Positions 14,739-23,902 of a stretch of DNA of 35,840 nt are shown here, piece by piece (the stretch's first letter is position 1; each line of letters begins with the position of its first letter). A model generated the notes under the pieces. It had not been told where the DNA came from. It was given only the letters and a program-made list of their open reading frames with translations, and did no database searches. The stretch lies in contig JBBQLP010000029.1 of the NCBI GenBank assembly GCA_038327995.1, forward strand, positions 1-35,840, in the 5' to 3' direction. Made by a program: the position numbers and the translations under genes. The stretch is from CAIOYC01 sp038327995 (GTDB taxonomy: Bacteria; Pseudomonadota; Alphaproteobacteria; Caulobacterales; Caulobacteraceae).

Positions 14739-17090
14739 ATGGCCGCACTGGACGCTGCATTCTACGCCGCCGGAGGCGCAAGCAGCCTGGCGCTGGCGGT
14801 CGCCCTATGGGCGCTGGCCCAGAGGCGGGCAGCGTCGCGGCGCATCCGCGCGTTAACCGAGGCGCTTAACGAACGCGAGCTTGGCGGGGAGGCGGTGCAG
14901 GCCTCCGCTGAAGCCTTCGGCAGCGCCGTGGTGATGATCGAGCATACCGAAGACGGACGCGCCGATGCCCGCCTAGCCTCGGGACCGGATAGCCTCGCCG
15001 CCTGCGCGCTGGCGCTTGGTCTGGAAAATCATGCGAGCGCCGCCGAGGTGCTTGACGCCCTCCTTGGCTCCGACCCCGATCATGCACGCAAGCTGGAAGC
15101 CCTGATCGAGCGAGGCGAGCCCTGCGATTTCGAGGCCCGCGCTCTGGCCGGCGAAGGCGCAAGCCGGGGAGCGGTGGTGGTGGAGGGGCGCACAGCGGGA
15201 GCCCTGGCCTGGCTGCGGCTATCGGCGAGCGTTGGCGGCGGCTTGCCCTCCGCCGCGCGGTTCTCGGACTACCTCGATACCCAACCCAGTCCAGCATGGA
15301 TAGCGGGAGCAGGTGGGCGGCTGCTCTGGGCCAACAGGGCATGGCTGGACGCAGCGGAGGCAAGCTCGGTGGACGACGCCCTCACCCGGGGCCTTACCTT
15401 TGATCGCAGCGTGGAGGCGATCGCGGCCGAGGCGGCGGAGACCGGCCAAAGGCGCGACGGCCTGCGCTGGGCGCCGCTCGGGGGCAAGAGGCGGGCCTTC
15501 CACGTGGTCGCCGAGCCTCTGGAAGGCGGCGGCGCGGGTGCGACGGCGCTGGACGTCACCGAGACCGAGGACCTGCGCGAGGTCTTGAAACGCCACGTCT
15601 CCGCTCACGACGAGACCCTAAACCGGCTGGCGGACGCGGTGGCGATCTTCGGCCCCGACCGGCGACTGTCGTTCCACAACATCGCCTTCGCCGAGCTTTG
15701 GGGGCTCGAGCCCGCTTGGCTGGCCGATGCCCCTACCCACGGAGAGGTGCTGGACAAGCTGCGTCAGCGCCGCCGCCTGCCGGAGCAGGGCGACTACGCC
15801 GGGTGGAAGGCGCGAGAACTTGGTTTCTATGAGGCGCTAGAAGGCGGGCCAGACGAACTGTGGAGCCTGCCGGATCGACGCACGCTACGGGTTTCGCGCC
15901 AGCCGCACCCCTTCGGCGGGCTGCTCATTCTCTACTCCGACATCACTGGCGAGCTGCGCCTGCGCGCCGAATACAACAGCCTGGTGCAGGTCCAGCAGGC
16001 GACTCTGGACAAGCTGAACGACGCGGTGGCCGTGTTCGGCTCTGACGGGCGGCTCCGGCTGCACAACGAGGCGTTCGAGCGCTTCTGGGGCCTGACCGCG
16101 CAAGATTTGCAGGACGCGGGCGACTTCGACGGGGTGGCGGAGCTTTGCACGCCCTTGGTGCATGATCGGCTGTTCTGGCGCGAGATGAAGGCCCGGGTGG
16201 CCGACCCCGACCCTCAGGCGCGCGCGCCGGTCACAGGCGAAATCCGCACCTCCGACCAGCGCATTGTCACCTACCAGTCCCGCCCCCTGCCCGATGGCGC
16301 GACCCTTATCGGCTTCGACGACGTGACCGCCACGCGCAAGCTGGAGCAGGCGCTGGCTGACCGCTCCGATGCGCTGGCCGAAACTGAGCGGTTGAAGCGC
16401 GATTTCGTCGGCAATGTTTCCTATGAACTGCGCACTCCGTTGACCACCATCATCGGCTATTCGGAGCTTCTGGAAAGCCTCGGCGACAGCCTGCCGGAAC
16501 GAGCGCGGGGGCACGTGGGCTCGGTGCGTGCGGCCGCTTCGCAACTGGCCCGCTCCATCGACGATGTGCTCGACATGGCCCAGATCGACGCCAACGAGAT
16601 GGCTCCCAGCCTCGGCGATGTTGACGTGGCGGGCCTGCTTGAACAGGTAGCTGGCCGCATCCAGCGTATCGCCGAACAGGGCAAGGTGACGCTTACCGTC
16701 ACGGCGGGCGAGAACGTCGGCCTGATCCGGGCGGACGAGCGGCGACTAGAGCAGGTGCTGGATCACCTCTTGGTCAACGCCATCCGCTCCACCCCGCCGG
16801 GGGGGCAGGTGATGCTGACCGCGCGGCGCACGATGAACGAAGTGCAGGTGGCCGTGACCGATACAGGACGCGGCATCCCCTATCATGTTCAGGCCCATAT
16901 CTTCGACCGCTTCATCGGCCGCGACCGAGGCGGGCCGGGCCTCGGCCTCGCGCTGGTGAAGGCTCTGGTGGAGTTGCACGGCGGCTGGGTGGAGCTGGAA
17001 TCAGAGCCCGGCAAGGGGGCCACTTTCACCTGCCACCTCCCCGAAAGCGCTGAGACGCCCCACGCCCACCCGGAATTGCGGTTCGGGTAG
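14739..17090 (+). CDS. divL: DivL-type cell-cycle protein (PAS protein with Tyr H-box histidine kinase fold)
   Basis: A 783-residue protein: one N-terminal membrane helix (about 8-27), at least three PAS-like segments (about 175-280, 290-400, 420-530), a DHp helix pair and an HATPase domain. The H-box reads NVSYELRTPLTTIIGY, with Tyr562 where histidine kinases have His, the hallmark of DivL in Caulobacterales. The ATP site looks intact: N-box Asn680 (NAIRSTPPGG), G1 DTGRGIP (from 708) and G2 GGPGLGLAL (from 731). In Caulobacter, DivL binds the response regulator DivK and controls CckA-CtrA signalling at the cell pole, needed for asymmetric division. ATG 14739 puts the membrane helix at the N-terminus; a GTG at 14664 is an unlikely alternative. 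It is divergent from hslO. Confidence 0.88.
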   Translation: MAALDAAFYAAGGASSLALAVALWALAQRRAASRRIRALTEALNERELGGEAVQASAEAFGSAVVMIEHTEDGRADARLASGPDSLAACALALGLENHASAAEVLDALLGSDPDHARKLEALIERGEPCDFEARALAGEGASRGAVVVEGRTAGALAWLRLSASVGGGLPSAARFSDYLDTQPSPAWIAGAGGRLLWANRAWLDAAEASSVDDALTRGLTFDRSVEAIAAEAAETGQRRDGLRWAPLGGKRRAFHVVAEPLEGGGAGATALDVTETEDLREVLKRHVSAHDETLNRLADAVAIFGPDRRLSFHNIAFAELWGLEPAWLADAPTHGEVLDKLRQRRRLPEQGDYAGWKARELGFYEALEGGPDELWSLPDRRTLRVSRQPHPFGGLLILYSDITGELRLRAEYNSLVQVQQATLDKLNDAVAVFGSDGRLRLHNEAFERFWGLTAQDLQDAGDFDGVAELCTPLVHDRLFWREMKARVADPDPQARAPVTGEIRTSDQRIVTYQSRPLPDGATLIGFDDVTATRKLEQALADRSDALAETERLKRDFVGNVSYELRTPLTTIIGYSELLESLGDSLPERARGHVGSVRAAASQLARSIDDVLDMAQIDANEMAPSLGDVDVAGLLEQVAGRIQRIAEQGKVTLTVTAGENVGLIRADERRLEQVLDHLLVNAIRSTPPGGQVMLTARRTMNEVQVAVTDTGRGIPYHVQAHIFDRFIGRDRGGPGLGLALVKALVELHGGWVELESEPGKGATFTCHLPESAETPHAHPELRFG

Positions 17091-17091
17091 G

Positions 17092-17107
17092 AGGGGCTGG
17101 AGCCCCT
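17092..17107 (+). terminator. Weak terminator-like hairpin after divL
   Basis: AGGGGC and GCCCCT form a 6-bp stem with loop TGGA two bases after the divL stop. Only two T residues follow, so termination may be partial. Confidence 0.35.
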
Positions 17108-17165
17108 TGGCGCACTCAGCTTTGCTGGTAATCTCCCCGGAAGTCACAATCCTGGGAGGTATGAA

Positions 17166-17552
17166 ATGTCGCCGGATATGAAGTTTCTGGTCTGGGCGGT
17201 CGCGCTGACCTTTCTGCAGGTAGGGGTCGAGGTTATCGGGTCCACGCTGAAGGTCGGGCTGCCGCCGCTGGTAGGTAATCGCGAAGGACTGCCCCCGATC
17301 GAGGGCTGGGCCGGGCGCGCCGCTCGGGCGCACCGCAATATGCTGGAGAGTCTGGTCCTGTTCGCCATCCTCGTGCTTGTCGCCGCCGCCACTGGCCGCG
17401 GCAACGCCACGACGGCGCTGGGCGCAGCGATCTTCTTCTGGGCGCGGGCGGCCTATGCAGTGATCTACGTGGTGGGCATCCCGTGGGCGCGGACATTGGT
17501 ATGGGCCGTCTCGATAGCAGGCTTGGTGATGATCTTCCTGCAACTCATCTAG
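17166..17552 (+). CDS. MAPEG-family integral membrane protein
   Basis: A 128-residue protein with four hydrophobic segments, the usual size and layout of bacterial MAPEG proteins (membrane-associated proteins in eicosanoid and glutathione metabolism). The conserved segment GWAGRAARAHRNMLESLVLFAILV contains the RAxRAxxNxxEs motif that lines the glutathione site in the family, and FFWARAAYAVIYVVGIPWARTLVW is the later helix pair. Bacterial members may act as glutathione transferases or peroxidases in the inner membrane; the substrate is unknown. A GGGAGG site precedes the ATG. Its TAG is shared with the convergent hydrolase in CTAG (17549-17552). Confidence 0.88.
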   Translation: MSPDMKFLVWAVALTFLQVGVEVIGSTLKVGLPPLVGNREGLPPIEGWAGRAARAHRNMLESLVLFAILVLVAAATGRGNATTALGAAIFFWARAAYAVIYVVGIPWARTLVWAVSIAGLVMIFLQLI

Positions 17553-18373
17553 CCCTCCAGGAACTCGACCACGCGCTGCAACGTCGCGGGGTCCTGCGCC
17601 AGGCGGCGGTGGCCGAGACCATCCACCCACATCAGCCCAGCACCCGGCCAGGCGTCGGCGAGGGTGCGGCTGCTGTCCGGCGTGCAGTCCTCGTCGTCGA
17701 TAGAGTGGATGAACAGCGCCTTGGCGGTCATGGCGGCGGCGAGCACCGGATAGTCGAAGGGCGGGAAGATCGCTTCCCGCTCGACGGCCATAGCCTTGGC
17801 GCGTTCTAGCGCCGCATCGCTCACCCCCAACGCTTCCTGCGCTCGGACCCAGCCGCTTCCGGTCGCCTTCGCGGAGGGGAGCGGAGTGGCGATCAGCACC
17901 GCGCGGCGGGCGCCTAGCCCGTCGGCCAGGGCGCGGGTCAGGGCAGGGCAGCCGAAGGAGTGGCCGACTACGCTATCGATGGGTCCCATGGTCTCCGCTA
18001 CAGCCCGGATGGCCGCCGCCGCCCGGCCGATGGAGCAATCTTCGGCCAATGAGAAGCCGTGTCCCGGCAGGTCGAGCGCTACGATGGGTCGTCCAACCTC
18101 GATGCAGGCGTCGATCAGGGGCGCCCAGAGGCAGTTATCATCCTCCCACCCGTGCACGAGCAAGGTCGCAGGCGCTGTGGCGCTTGATCCCCACGGGTCG
18201 AGCCGCCACGCCATCACTGGGCCGAAGGGGGTCGCAACCTCCCGATCCACCGCCTCCCGCAAGGGTTCGGCAAGGCGCGGACGGGCTCGCCTGCGGGGCT
18301 GGAGCGCGTCCAGCACCCGACGTGCTTCCATATCGAGATCGGCGTCCAGTTGACTGGCAGGCGTTTGCGTCAT
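17549..18373 (-). CDS. Alpha/beta hydrolase
   Basis: A 274-residue alpha/beta-hydrolase-fold enzyme. The nucleophile elbow is GHSFG (Ser139), the oxyanion-hole region is LLVHGWEDDN, the probable acid is Asp226 or Asp227 (HSIDDEDC) and the base is His255 (GLGHRRL). DLPGHGFS and the D-x-L-x-G-H-G pattern are typical of serine esterase/lipase-like members. No signal peptide is visible. The substrate cannot be inferred. It follows the M13 peptidase gene on the same strand after 22 bases, so the two are probably co-transcribed, and it shares its stop with the MAPEG gene. Confidence 0.85.
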   Translation of the reverse strand: MTQTPASQLDADLDMEARRVLDALQPRRRARPRLAEPLREAVDREVATPFGPVMAWRLDPWGSSATAPATLLVHGWEDDNCLWAPLIDACIEVGRPIVALDLPGHGFSLAEDCSIGRAAAAIRAVAETMGPIDSVVGHSFGCPALTRALADGLGARRAVLIATPLPSAKATGSGWVRAQEALGVSDAALERAKAMAVEREAIFPPFDYPVLAAAMTAKALFIHSIDDEDCTPDSSRTLADAWPGAGLMWVDGLGHRRLAQDPATLQRVVEFLEG

Positions 18374-18395
18374 CCCGCCAGCTTAACGGACAGCG

Positions 18396-20459
18396 TTACC
18401 AGATGTGAACCCGGTCTGCGGGTTTGAGGTAGAGCTTGTCGCCGGGCTTGACGTCGTAGGCGACATACCAGGCGTCCACGTTGCGCACGACCTCGTTGAC
18501 CCGGGCTTCCGGGGGCGAGTGCGGATCGGTGTGCAACTGCTGGATCGCAGCGGCTTCGCGCGCCTTGCCCCGCCAGACCTGCGCCCAGCCGAGGAAGACC
18601 CGCTGGTCGCCGGTCAGCCCGTCGATCACCGGCGCGGGCTTCCCGTGCAGGGAAGCGTGATAGGCGTCGAGGGCAAGATTGATCCCCCCCATGTCGCCGA
18701 TGTTCTCGCCCATGGTCAGCGCGCCATTGATATGCTCGCCAGGCAGGGGGGAGTTGGCGGAATATTGTGCGCCGAGTCGATCGGTGCGAGACTTGAACTT
18801 CGTCGCGTCCTCCGCCGTCCACCAGTCGCGCAGTCTGCCCGAACCATCGGACTTGCGCCCCTGGTCGTCGAAGCCGTGGCTGATCTCATGACCGATCACG
18901 CCGCCGATGCCGCCGTAGTTGATCGCCGGGTCCGCCTTGGGGTCGAAGAAGGGCGGTTGCAGGATCGCAGCGGGGAAGACGATCTCGTTCAAGGTGGGGT
19001 TGTAGTAGGCGTTCACTGTCTGGGGCGTCATTCCCCATTCCTTGCGGTCCACGAGCCGGTGGAAGCGCTTGACGCGGTAGTCCCACTCAAAGTCCGCCGA
19101 GCGCTTCACGTCGCCGTAGAGGTCGGTGGAGGAGACCTTGAGTGCAGAGTAGTCGCGCCACTTGTCGGGATATGCGATCTTGACAGTGAAGTGGGCGAGC
19201 TTGTCGAGCGCCTGTTTCTTGGTGTCGGGGCTCATCCATTCGAGGTTCTCGATCCGATGGCCGAGCGCGGTCTTCACGTTGCCGACCAGCTCCAGCATCT
19301 GCGCCTTGGCTTCCGGCGTGAAATAGCGCGCCACATAGACCTCGCCCACCGCTTCACCGAGGGCGCCGTCGGTGACGGCCACTGCGCGTTTCCAGCGCTG
19401 CCCGAGTTCAGGCTGCCCAGCCAGGGTTTTATTGCGGAACTCGAAGCGCGCATCGACGAAGGCCTTGGGCAGGAACGAGGCCGCCGCGTCCGTGGTGTGG
19501 AAGGCTTCCCACGCCTTCAGCGTCTCAACCGGAGTCTCGGCGAAAATCTTGGCCTTCTTGGGAAATGCGGTGTTGTCGGAAATGACGACCCGATCAAGCG
19601 GACCGACGTCCAGGGCTGCGAAATAGCGGTTCCATTCAAAGCCGGGAGCGTAGGCCGCCAATTCTTTGGGCGACATGGGGTTGTAGGTCTTGTCGCGGTC
19701 GCGGCGCTCGGCGCGCTCCCAACTCGCTTCGGCCATTCGGGTCTCGAAAGCGACCACGGCTTTGGCGTTGGCTTCGGGTTCCGGCCATTTGGCCAAGGTC
19801 AGCATCTGGGCGACGTAGGCCAGGTATTTGGCCTTCACCGGCGCGAAGCTATCCTTCAGGTAATAGTCCTTGTCCGGCAGGCCGATTCCGCCCGAACCCA
19901 TCTGGAAGGAGTAGTGTTCCGGGTCCTTGGCGTCGGGGCCGATGCCGCCGCCGAATATGCCCGAGTAGAAGCCCGAGTGGTCGCCCATCAGGGACGCGAT
20001 GTCCTCACGGGTCTTGGCGGCCCGAATCTTCGTTAAGTCGCCCTGCAGCGGCGCATCACCGAGCTGCTCGATCCGGGCTTCGTCCATAAAGGCCTTGTAG
20101 TAGGCGCCAATCTTGGCGGTTCTGGAGCCCGGCGCGCCCGGATTGGCCGAGGCGCCCTCCAGGATGGCGTGGACCCGGTGTTCCGAAAGAACGCTGAGGG
20201 CGTCGAAATTGCCGAAACGGGTGCGGTCAGCGGGGATTTCGGTGCGCTTCAGATATGTCCCGTTTGCGTAGCGGAAGAAGTCGTCGCCGGGCTTAACCGC
20301 GGTGTCGCGGCCAGCGAGGTCGAAGCCCCAAGCGCCGTAGTGCGGGGTGACGGTCGCGGGATCTACGGCCGGCGCGTTGGCGGCTTGCACAGGCAGGGCG
20401 CTGGCGGCGAGAACTGTGCAGGCGGCGCTGACGCCAGCCAACCAGAGGGACTTTTTCAT
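18396..20459 (-). CDS. M13-family (neprilysin-like) zinc metallopeptidase, exported
   Basis: A 687-residue protein with a signal peptide (KKSLWLAGVSAACTVLAASALPVQA, cleavage near residue 26) followed by the M13 N- and C-terminal domains. The zinc site is HEISH (His524, Glu525, His528) with the third ligand in ENIGD (Glu585, Asp589). NAYYNPTLNEIVFPAAILQPPFF and the final VHIW are also typical of the PepO/neprilysin family. Known members cut short peptides outside the cytoplasm. The length matches the usual 650-700. It is upstream of the alpha/beta hydrolase on the same strand and 123 bases downstream of an ABC transporter operon. That gap has no strong terminator. Confidence 0.93.
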   Translation of the reverse strand: MKKSLWLAGVSAACTVLAASALPVQAANAPAVDPATVTPHYGAWGFDLAGRDTAVKPGDDFFRYANGTYLKRTEIPADRTRFGNFDALSVLSEHRVHAILEGASANPGAPGSRTAKIGAYYKAFMDEARIEQLGDAPLQGDLTKIRAAKTREDIASLMGDHSGFYSGIFGGGIGPDAKDPEHYSFQMGSGGIGLPDKDYYLKDSFAPVKAKYLAYVAQMLTLAKWPEPEANAKAVVAFETRMAEASWERAERRDRDKTYNPMSPKELAAYAPGFEWNRYFAALDVGPLDRVVISDNTAFPKKAKIFAETPVETLKAWEAFHTTDAAASFLPKAFVDARFEFRNKTLAGQPELGQRWKRAVAVTDGALGEAVGEVYVARYFTPEAKAQMLELVGNVKTALGHRIENLEWMSPDTKKQALDKLAHFTVKIAYPDKWRDYSALKVSSTDLYGDVKRSADFEWDYRVKRFHRLVDRKEWGMTPQTVNAYYNPTLNEIVFPAAILQPPFFDPKADPAINYGGIGGVIGHEISHGFDDQGRKSDGSGRLRDWWTAEDATKFKSRTDRLGAQYSANSPLPGEHINGALTMGENIGDMGGINLALDAYHASLHGKPAPVIDGLTGDQRVFLGWAQVWRGKAREAAAIQQLHTDPHSPPEARVNEVVRNVDAWYVAYDVKPGDKLYLKPADRVHIW

Positions 20460-20582
20460 ATCAGGGTGTTTCCCGGGTCAAAATGAAGGATGTCGGCCCC
20501 CAAGCCGATGCGTTAGCCTCTCTAGCATCCCAACAGCGGGAGAAAAGTGTCAGATTTGTAATGCAGGACGCCGCCACCCGCC

Positions 20583-21917
20583 TTACGCAGGGTCCTCCAG
20601 GCTGAAGGCCTGACCCTGTTCATCCCAGGCGAACAGTTCGGCGTAACGGCCCCAGGTAATAACGGCGCCCAGGGTTTCTTCGGCCAAATCCTCGCTCATA
20701 AAGTCTTCGAGCTCCTCTGAGAAGCGGCGATAGGGCGCCCGGTGGGAGGGGCGTTCCTCCAGCACCCGGCATATCAGGGCGGCGATGGGTACGCGGGCCA
20801 GTAGCTGTTCCCCAAACAGCCGCTTGCGCTGGTCGACGTCGGAATCCACGAACTTGCGTCCCGTCGGCGTCAGGCGGATGTCCCCGTGCGCCACCTCTGC
20901 AAAGCCCAGCAGTTGCAGAGTTTCGGTGAGGGGGAAAAGCTCGTCGATTTCCATCGAAAGTTCGTCCGCCAGTTCCGGCAGGTCGGCCTTGTCTGCAAAA
21001 TCCCCGGTGAGCGTCTCCATCAGACCGGCCAGGGAGTTGGGCGAGACGTCGGGCAGGATGATGCCGATGCCGCCGTGCGCCGCCTGCGCCGCCGCCTGCT
21101 GCGCCTCGCGTGCGGCGTCCGGGCGGGTCATGCGGATATAGACCTCATCGACCAAGGCGCGGAAGGCAGGATCGTCTCGGTGGCGAGGATGCTTCAGGTC
21201 GATGCGTATCTCGGCGGCGACCCGCCCCGGATTGGCGGCGAAGATCACCACCCGGTCGCACATCAGCACCGCTTCCTCGATATTGTGGCTGACCATCAGC
21301 ACCGAGCGCAGAGGCAACTTGCCCTCCATCCACAACTCAATCAGGTCGGTGCGCAGGGTCTCGGCGGTCAGCACATCCAGCGCCGAAAAGGGTTCGTCCA
21401 TCAAGAGGAGCTCGGGCTGCATGACTATGCCGCGCGCAAAACCGACCCTTTGGCGCATACCGCCGGAGAGTTCCTTGGGATAGGCGTTCTCAAATCCGTC
21501 GAGCCCGATCAGGTCGATGGCCTGCAGCGAACGGGAGCGGCGCTCTTCCGGCGACAGGCCGAGCGCCTCAAGGCCAAGCTCCACGTTCTGCTGCACTGTC
21601 AGCCAAGGGAAGAGCGCGAAGCTCTGGAACACCATGGCGATGGATTCGGTGGGGCCGCGCAGGGGCGCGCCGCGCCAGTTCACTTCCCCCGAAGCTGGCC
21701 GCGACAGCCCGGCGATGATGCGCAAAAGGCTTGATTTGCCCGCGCCTGAACGTCCCAAAAGGCCGACGATTTCTCCCGCCTTCAGAGTCAGGTCCACCCC
21801 CTCCATGACCAGAAGATGATCCGAGCGGCCGCGCGGATAGGTCTGCCGCACATTCTTGATCTCGAGCAGCACTTCCGCAGCGGGGGCGGCGGCGCGGCTG
21901 GGGGCCAGATCGGTCAT
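20583..21917 (-). CDS. NitT/TauT-type ABC transporter ATPase with AAA-associated C-terminal domain
   Basis: A 444-residue protein. Residues 1-260 are an ABC ATPase: Walker A GRSGAGKS (55-62), Q-loop FQ (97-98), signature LSGGMRQ (150-156), Walker B LLLMDEP (170-176) and the switch His211 (MVSHN). FQSFALFPWLTVQQNVELGLEA is typical of the nitrate/sulfonate/taurine importer class. The last 160 residues (GIGIILPDVSPNSLAG, then LTPTGRKFVDSDVDQRKRLF) match the AAA-associated domain found in an uncharacterised subset of these ATPases. GGAAAGGA precedes the ATG. It begins 15 bases after the permease stop. The substrate is unknown because no binding protein is present. Confidence 0.88.
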   Translation of the reverse strand: MTDLAPSRAAAPAAEVLLEIKNVRQTYPRGRSDHLLVMEGVDLTLKAGEIVGLLGRSGAGKSSLLRIIAGLSRPASGEVNWRGAPLRGPTESIAMVFQSFALFPWLTVQQNVELGLEALGLSPEERRSRSLQAIDLIGLDGFENAYPKELSGGMRQRVGFARGIVMQPELLLMDEPFSALDVLTAETLRTDLIELWMEGKLPLRSVLMVSHNIEEAVLMCDRVVIFAANPGRVAAEIRIDLKHPRHRDDPAFRALVDEVYIRMTRPDAAREAQQAAAQAAHGGIGIILPDVSPNSLAGLMETLTGDFADKADLPELADELSMEIDELFPLTETLQLLGFAEVAHGDIRLTPTGRKFVDSDVDQRKRLFGEQLLARVPIAALICRVLEERPSHRAPYRRFSEELEDFMSEDLAEETLGAVITWGRYAELFAWDEQGQAFSLEDPA

Positions 21918-21932
21918 GCCATGTCCTTTCCT

Positions 21933-23684
21933 CTACTCGGCTCTCAGGCGTTTGGAGCCCCAGGCGAAAATCGGCTCCCAGAACAGCCGGTTGAACGCCA
22001 CCACATAGAGCGCCATCACCGCCGTTCCGAGAAGCACCCGGTGCAGGTCGCCGTTCGAGGTGGCGGCGGCGATGTAGGAGCCCAGGCCGTGCGCCTCGAC
22101 CTTGGTGGTTCCCCAGCTCGCCACCTCGGCCAGGATCGACGCGTTCCACGAGCCGCCCACAGCGGTGATCGCGCCGGTGACATAGGCAGGGAAGATGCCC
22201 GGCAGGATCACCTTGCGCCACCAGGCCCAGCCCTTCACCTGCAGCGAATCCGCCGCTTCCAGAAGGTCTGCAGGAAACAGGCTCGCCCCGGCGATGACGT
22301 TGAACAGGATATACCACTGGGTGCCGAGGATCATCAGCGGCGAGAGCCAGATGTCCGGCGTCAGGCGATAGCGCACGATCCCGGCCACCACGAGCGGGAA
22401 GAGGAGGTTCGAAGGAAAGGCAGCGAGGAACTGCGCCACTGGCTGCGCCGCCGCCGCCCACTTCGGGCGAAGGCCGATCCACACCCCGACAGGCACCCAG
22501 ATCACGCTGGCGACCGCCACCAGCACCACCACGCGCAGCAGGGTGACGCCACCGAGGAAGGCCGCGTTGAACACCTCGGGCCAGCCCACCGTTCCGCCGA
22601 TATAGACCACCGCCGACCACAGTCCCCACAGGGCGCCCGCCGCGAGGACCACGTACCACACGATTTCTGACGCCGGATTACTCCACGCCGCGCGGACAGG
22701 CTGGGGAAGGCTCATCGGCCGCCCCACCCGTACGCTGGCGAGGGAGCTCATCAGATTGCCTATGGGGCGTCCAATCCGGCGGGCGAGCTGCGCCCTTTGC
22801 ACGAGATCGAGCAGCCAGGAGGTGGCGGGCCGATGGTCGGAGGCTTGCGCGTCCACCCGGAACTTCTCCGACCACGCTACCAGCGGCCGAAACAGGATCT
22901 GGTCGTAGGCCAGGATCACCACCAGCATGGTCAGCACCGCCCAGCCGATAGCGTGCAGGTCGTGCTGCTGCACCGCCAGCGCCACATAGGACCCGACGCC
23001 GGGCAGGGAGACAGTGGTCTGCCCAACCGAAATCGCCTCCGACGCCACGACGAAGAACCAGGCGCCGGACATGGACATCATGGCGTTCCAGATCAGTCCC
23101 GGCGCGGCGTAGGGCGCCTCCAGCGCCCAGAACCGTCGCCAGGCCCCCAGCCGCATCGAGTCCGACAGGTCCTTCAATTCGCGCGGAATGGTGCGGCAGG
23201 AGTGGTAGAAGGAGAAGACCATGTTCCAGGCCTGGCTGGTGAAGACCGCGAAGATCGAGGCCATCTCCACCCCCAGAACCTGCCCCGGAAACAGGGCCAT
23301 GAACCCCGTCACGGTGAACGACAGGAAGGCCAGCACCGGCACAGACTGCATCACGTCCACAAACGGAATGATGATCATCTCCGCCCGGCGACTCTTGGCT
23401 GCCAGCGATCCGAACACGAAGGTGCAGATTAGGGAAAGCACCATGGCCGCGAACATCCGCAGGATGGTGCGCAGCGCGTAATTGGGCAAAACCCACGGAT
23501 CGAGCGAGATGAAGATATTGGGCGCCGAGAGCGGCTTCAGCGTCTGGCGTCCCCCCACGGCGATCAGCGCCAGCCCGCCGATGACGAAAGCGAAGATGAC
23601 GATGTCCCAGACGTTGGGCGTCCAGCGGCGCGAGCGGCTGCGCAGGTCGGCGAACGCGGTCAGGGCGGGGTGAACGGTAGCCAT
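21933..23684 (-). CDS. ABC transporter permease with two fused transport domains (NitT/TauT type)
   Basis: About 583 residues containing two copies of the binding-protein-dependent permease domain. The first runs about residues 70-280, with the EAA-like loop SDSMRLGAWRRFWALEAPYA. The second runs about 350-580, with ADSLQVKGWAWWRKVILPGI. An Arg-rich linker joins them. The fused layout means one polypeptide may supply both halves of the channel in the inner membrane. The gene has ATGATG; the second ATG (23684) is better spaced from the GGGAGGGG site that directly abuts the first (23687). It is the first gene of the operon and is divergent from the riboswitch-controlled btu operon. Confidence 0.88.
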   Translation of the reverse strand: MATVHPALTAFADLRSRSRRWTPNVWDIVIFAFVIGGLALIAVGGRQTLKPLSAPNIFISLDPWVLPNYALRTILRMFAAMVLSLICTFVFGSLAAKSRRAEMIIIPFVDVMQSVPVLAFLSFTVTGFMALFPGQVLGVEMASIFAVFTSQAWNMVFSFYHSCRTIPRELKDLSDSMRLGAWRRFWALEAPYAAPGLIWNAMMSMSGAWFFVVASEAISVGQTTVSLPGVGSYVALAVQQHDLHAIGWAVLTMLVVILAYDQILFRPLVAWSEKFRVDAQASDHRPATSWLLDLVQRAQLARRIGRPIGNLMSSLASVRVGRPMSLPQPVRAAWSNPASEIVWYVVLAAGALWGLWSAVVYIGGTVGWPEVFNAAFLGGVTLLRVVVLVAVASVIWVPVGVWIGLRPKWAAAAQPVAQFLAAFPSNLLFPLVVAGIVRYRLTPDIWLSPLMILGTQWYILFNVIAGASLFPADLLEAADSLQVKGWAWWRKVILPGIFPAYVTGAITAVGGSWNASILAEVASWGTTKVEAHGLGSYIAAATSNGDLHRVLLGTAVMALYVVAFNRLFWEPIFAWGSKRLRAE

Positions 23685-23902
23685 CATCCCCTCCCGTCGT
23701 CGGCGTCAAAACTGGTGCGGCGGGGAGCCCTTAGTCCCGAACGACGCGAGGGGCAATCGCGGGGGTGTGACGGCGGCGTCGTTTCAAAGCAACAGCGGTC
23801 CGCTTAAACGGCTTCATCCTACAGGAACAGGCTGTCGCCGTCCGCGCGCACACGAGACGGGCGATCCGTGCCAGCAGGCCTTATTGCTCGCTGCCCCCTC
23901 CG

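Noticed and set aside
18405..20036. A 543-codon open frame on the plus strand
   Set aside because: It lies fully opposite the M13 peptidase, whose zinc motifs and signal peptide are clear. Long antisense frames are common in GC-rich DNA and this one shows no recognisable family.
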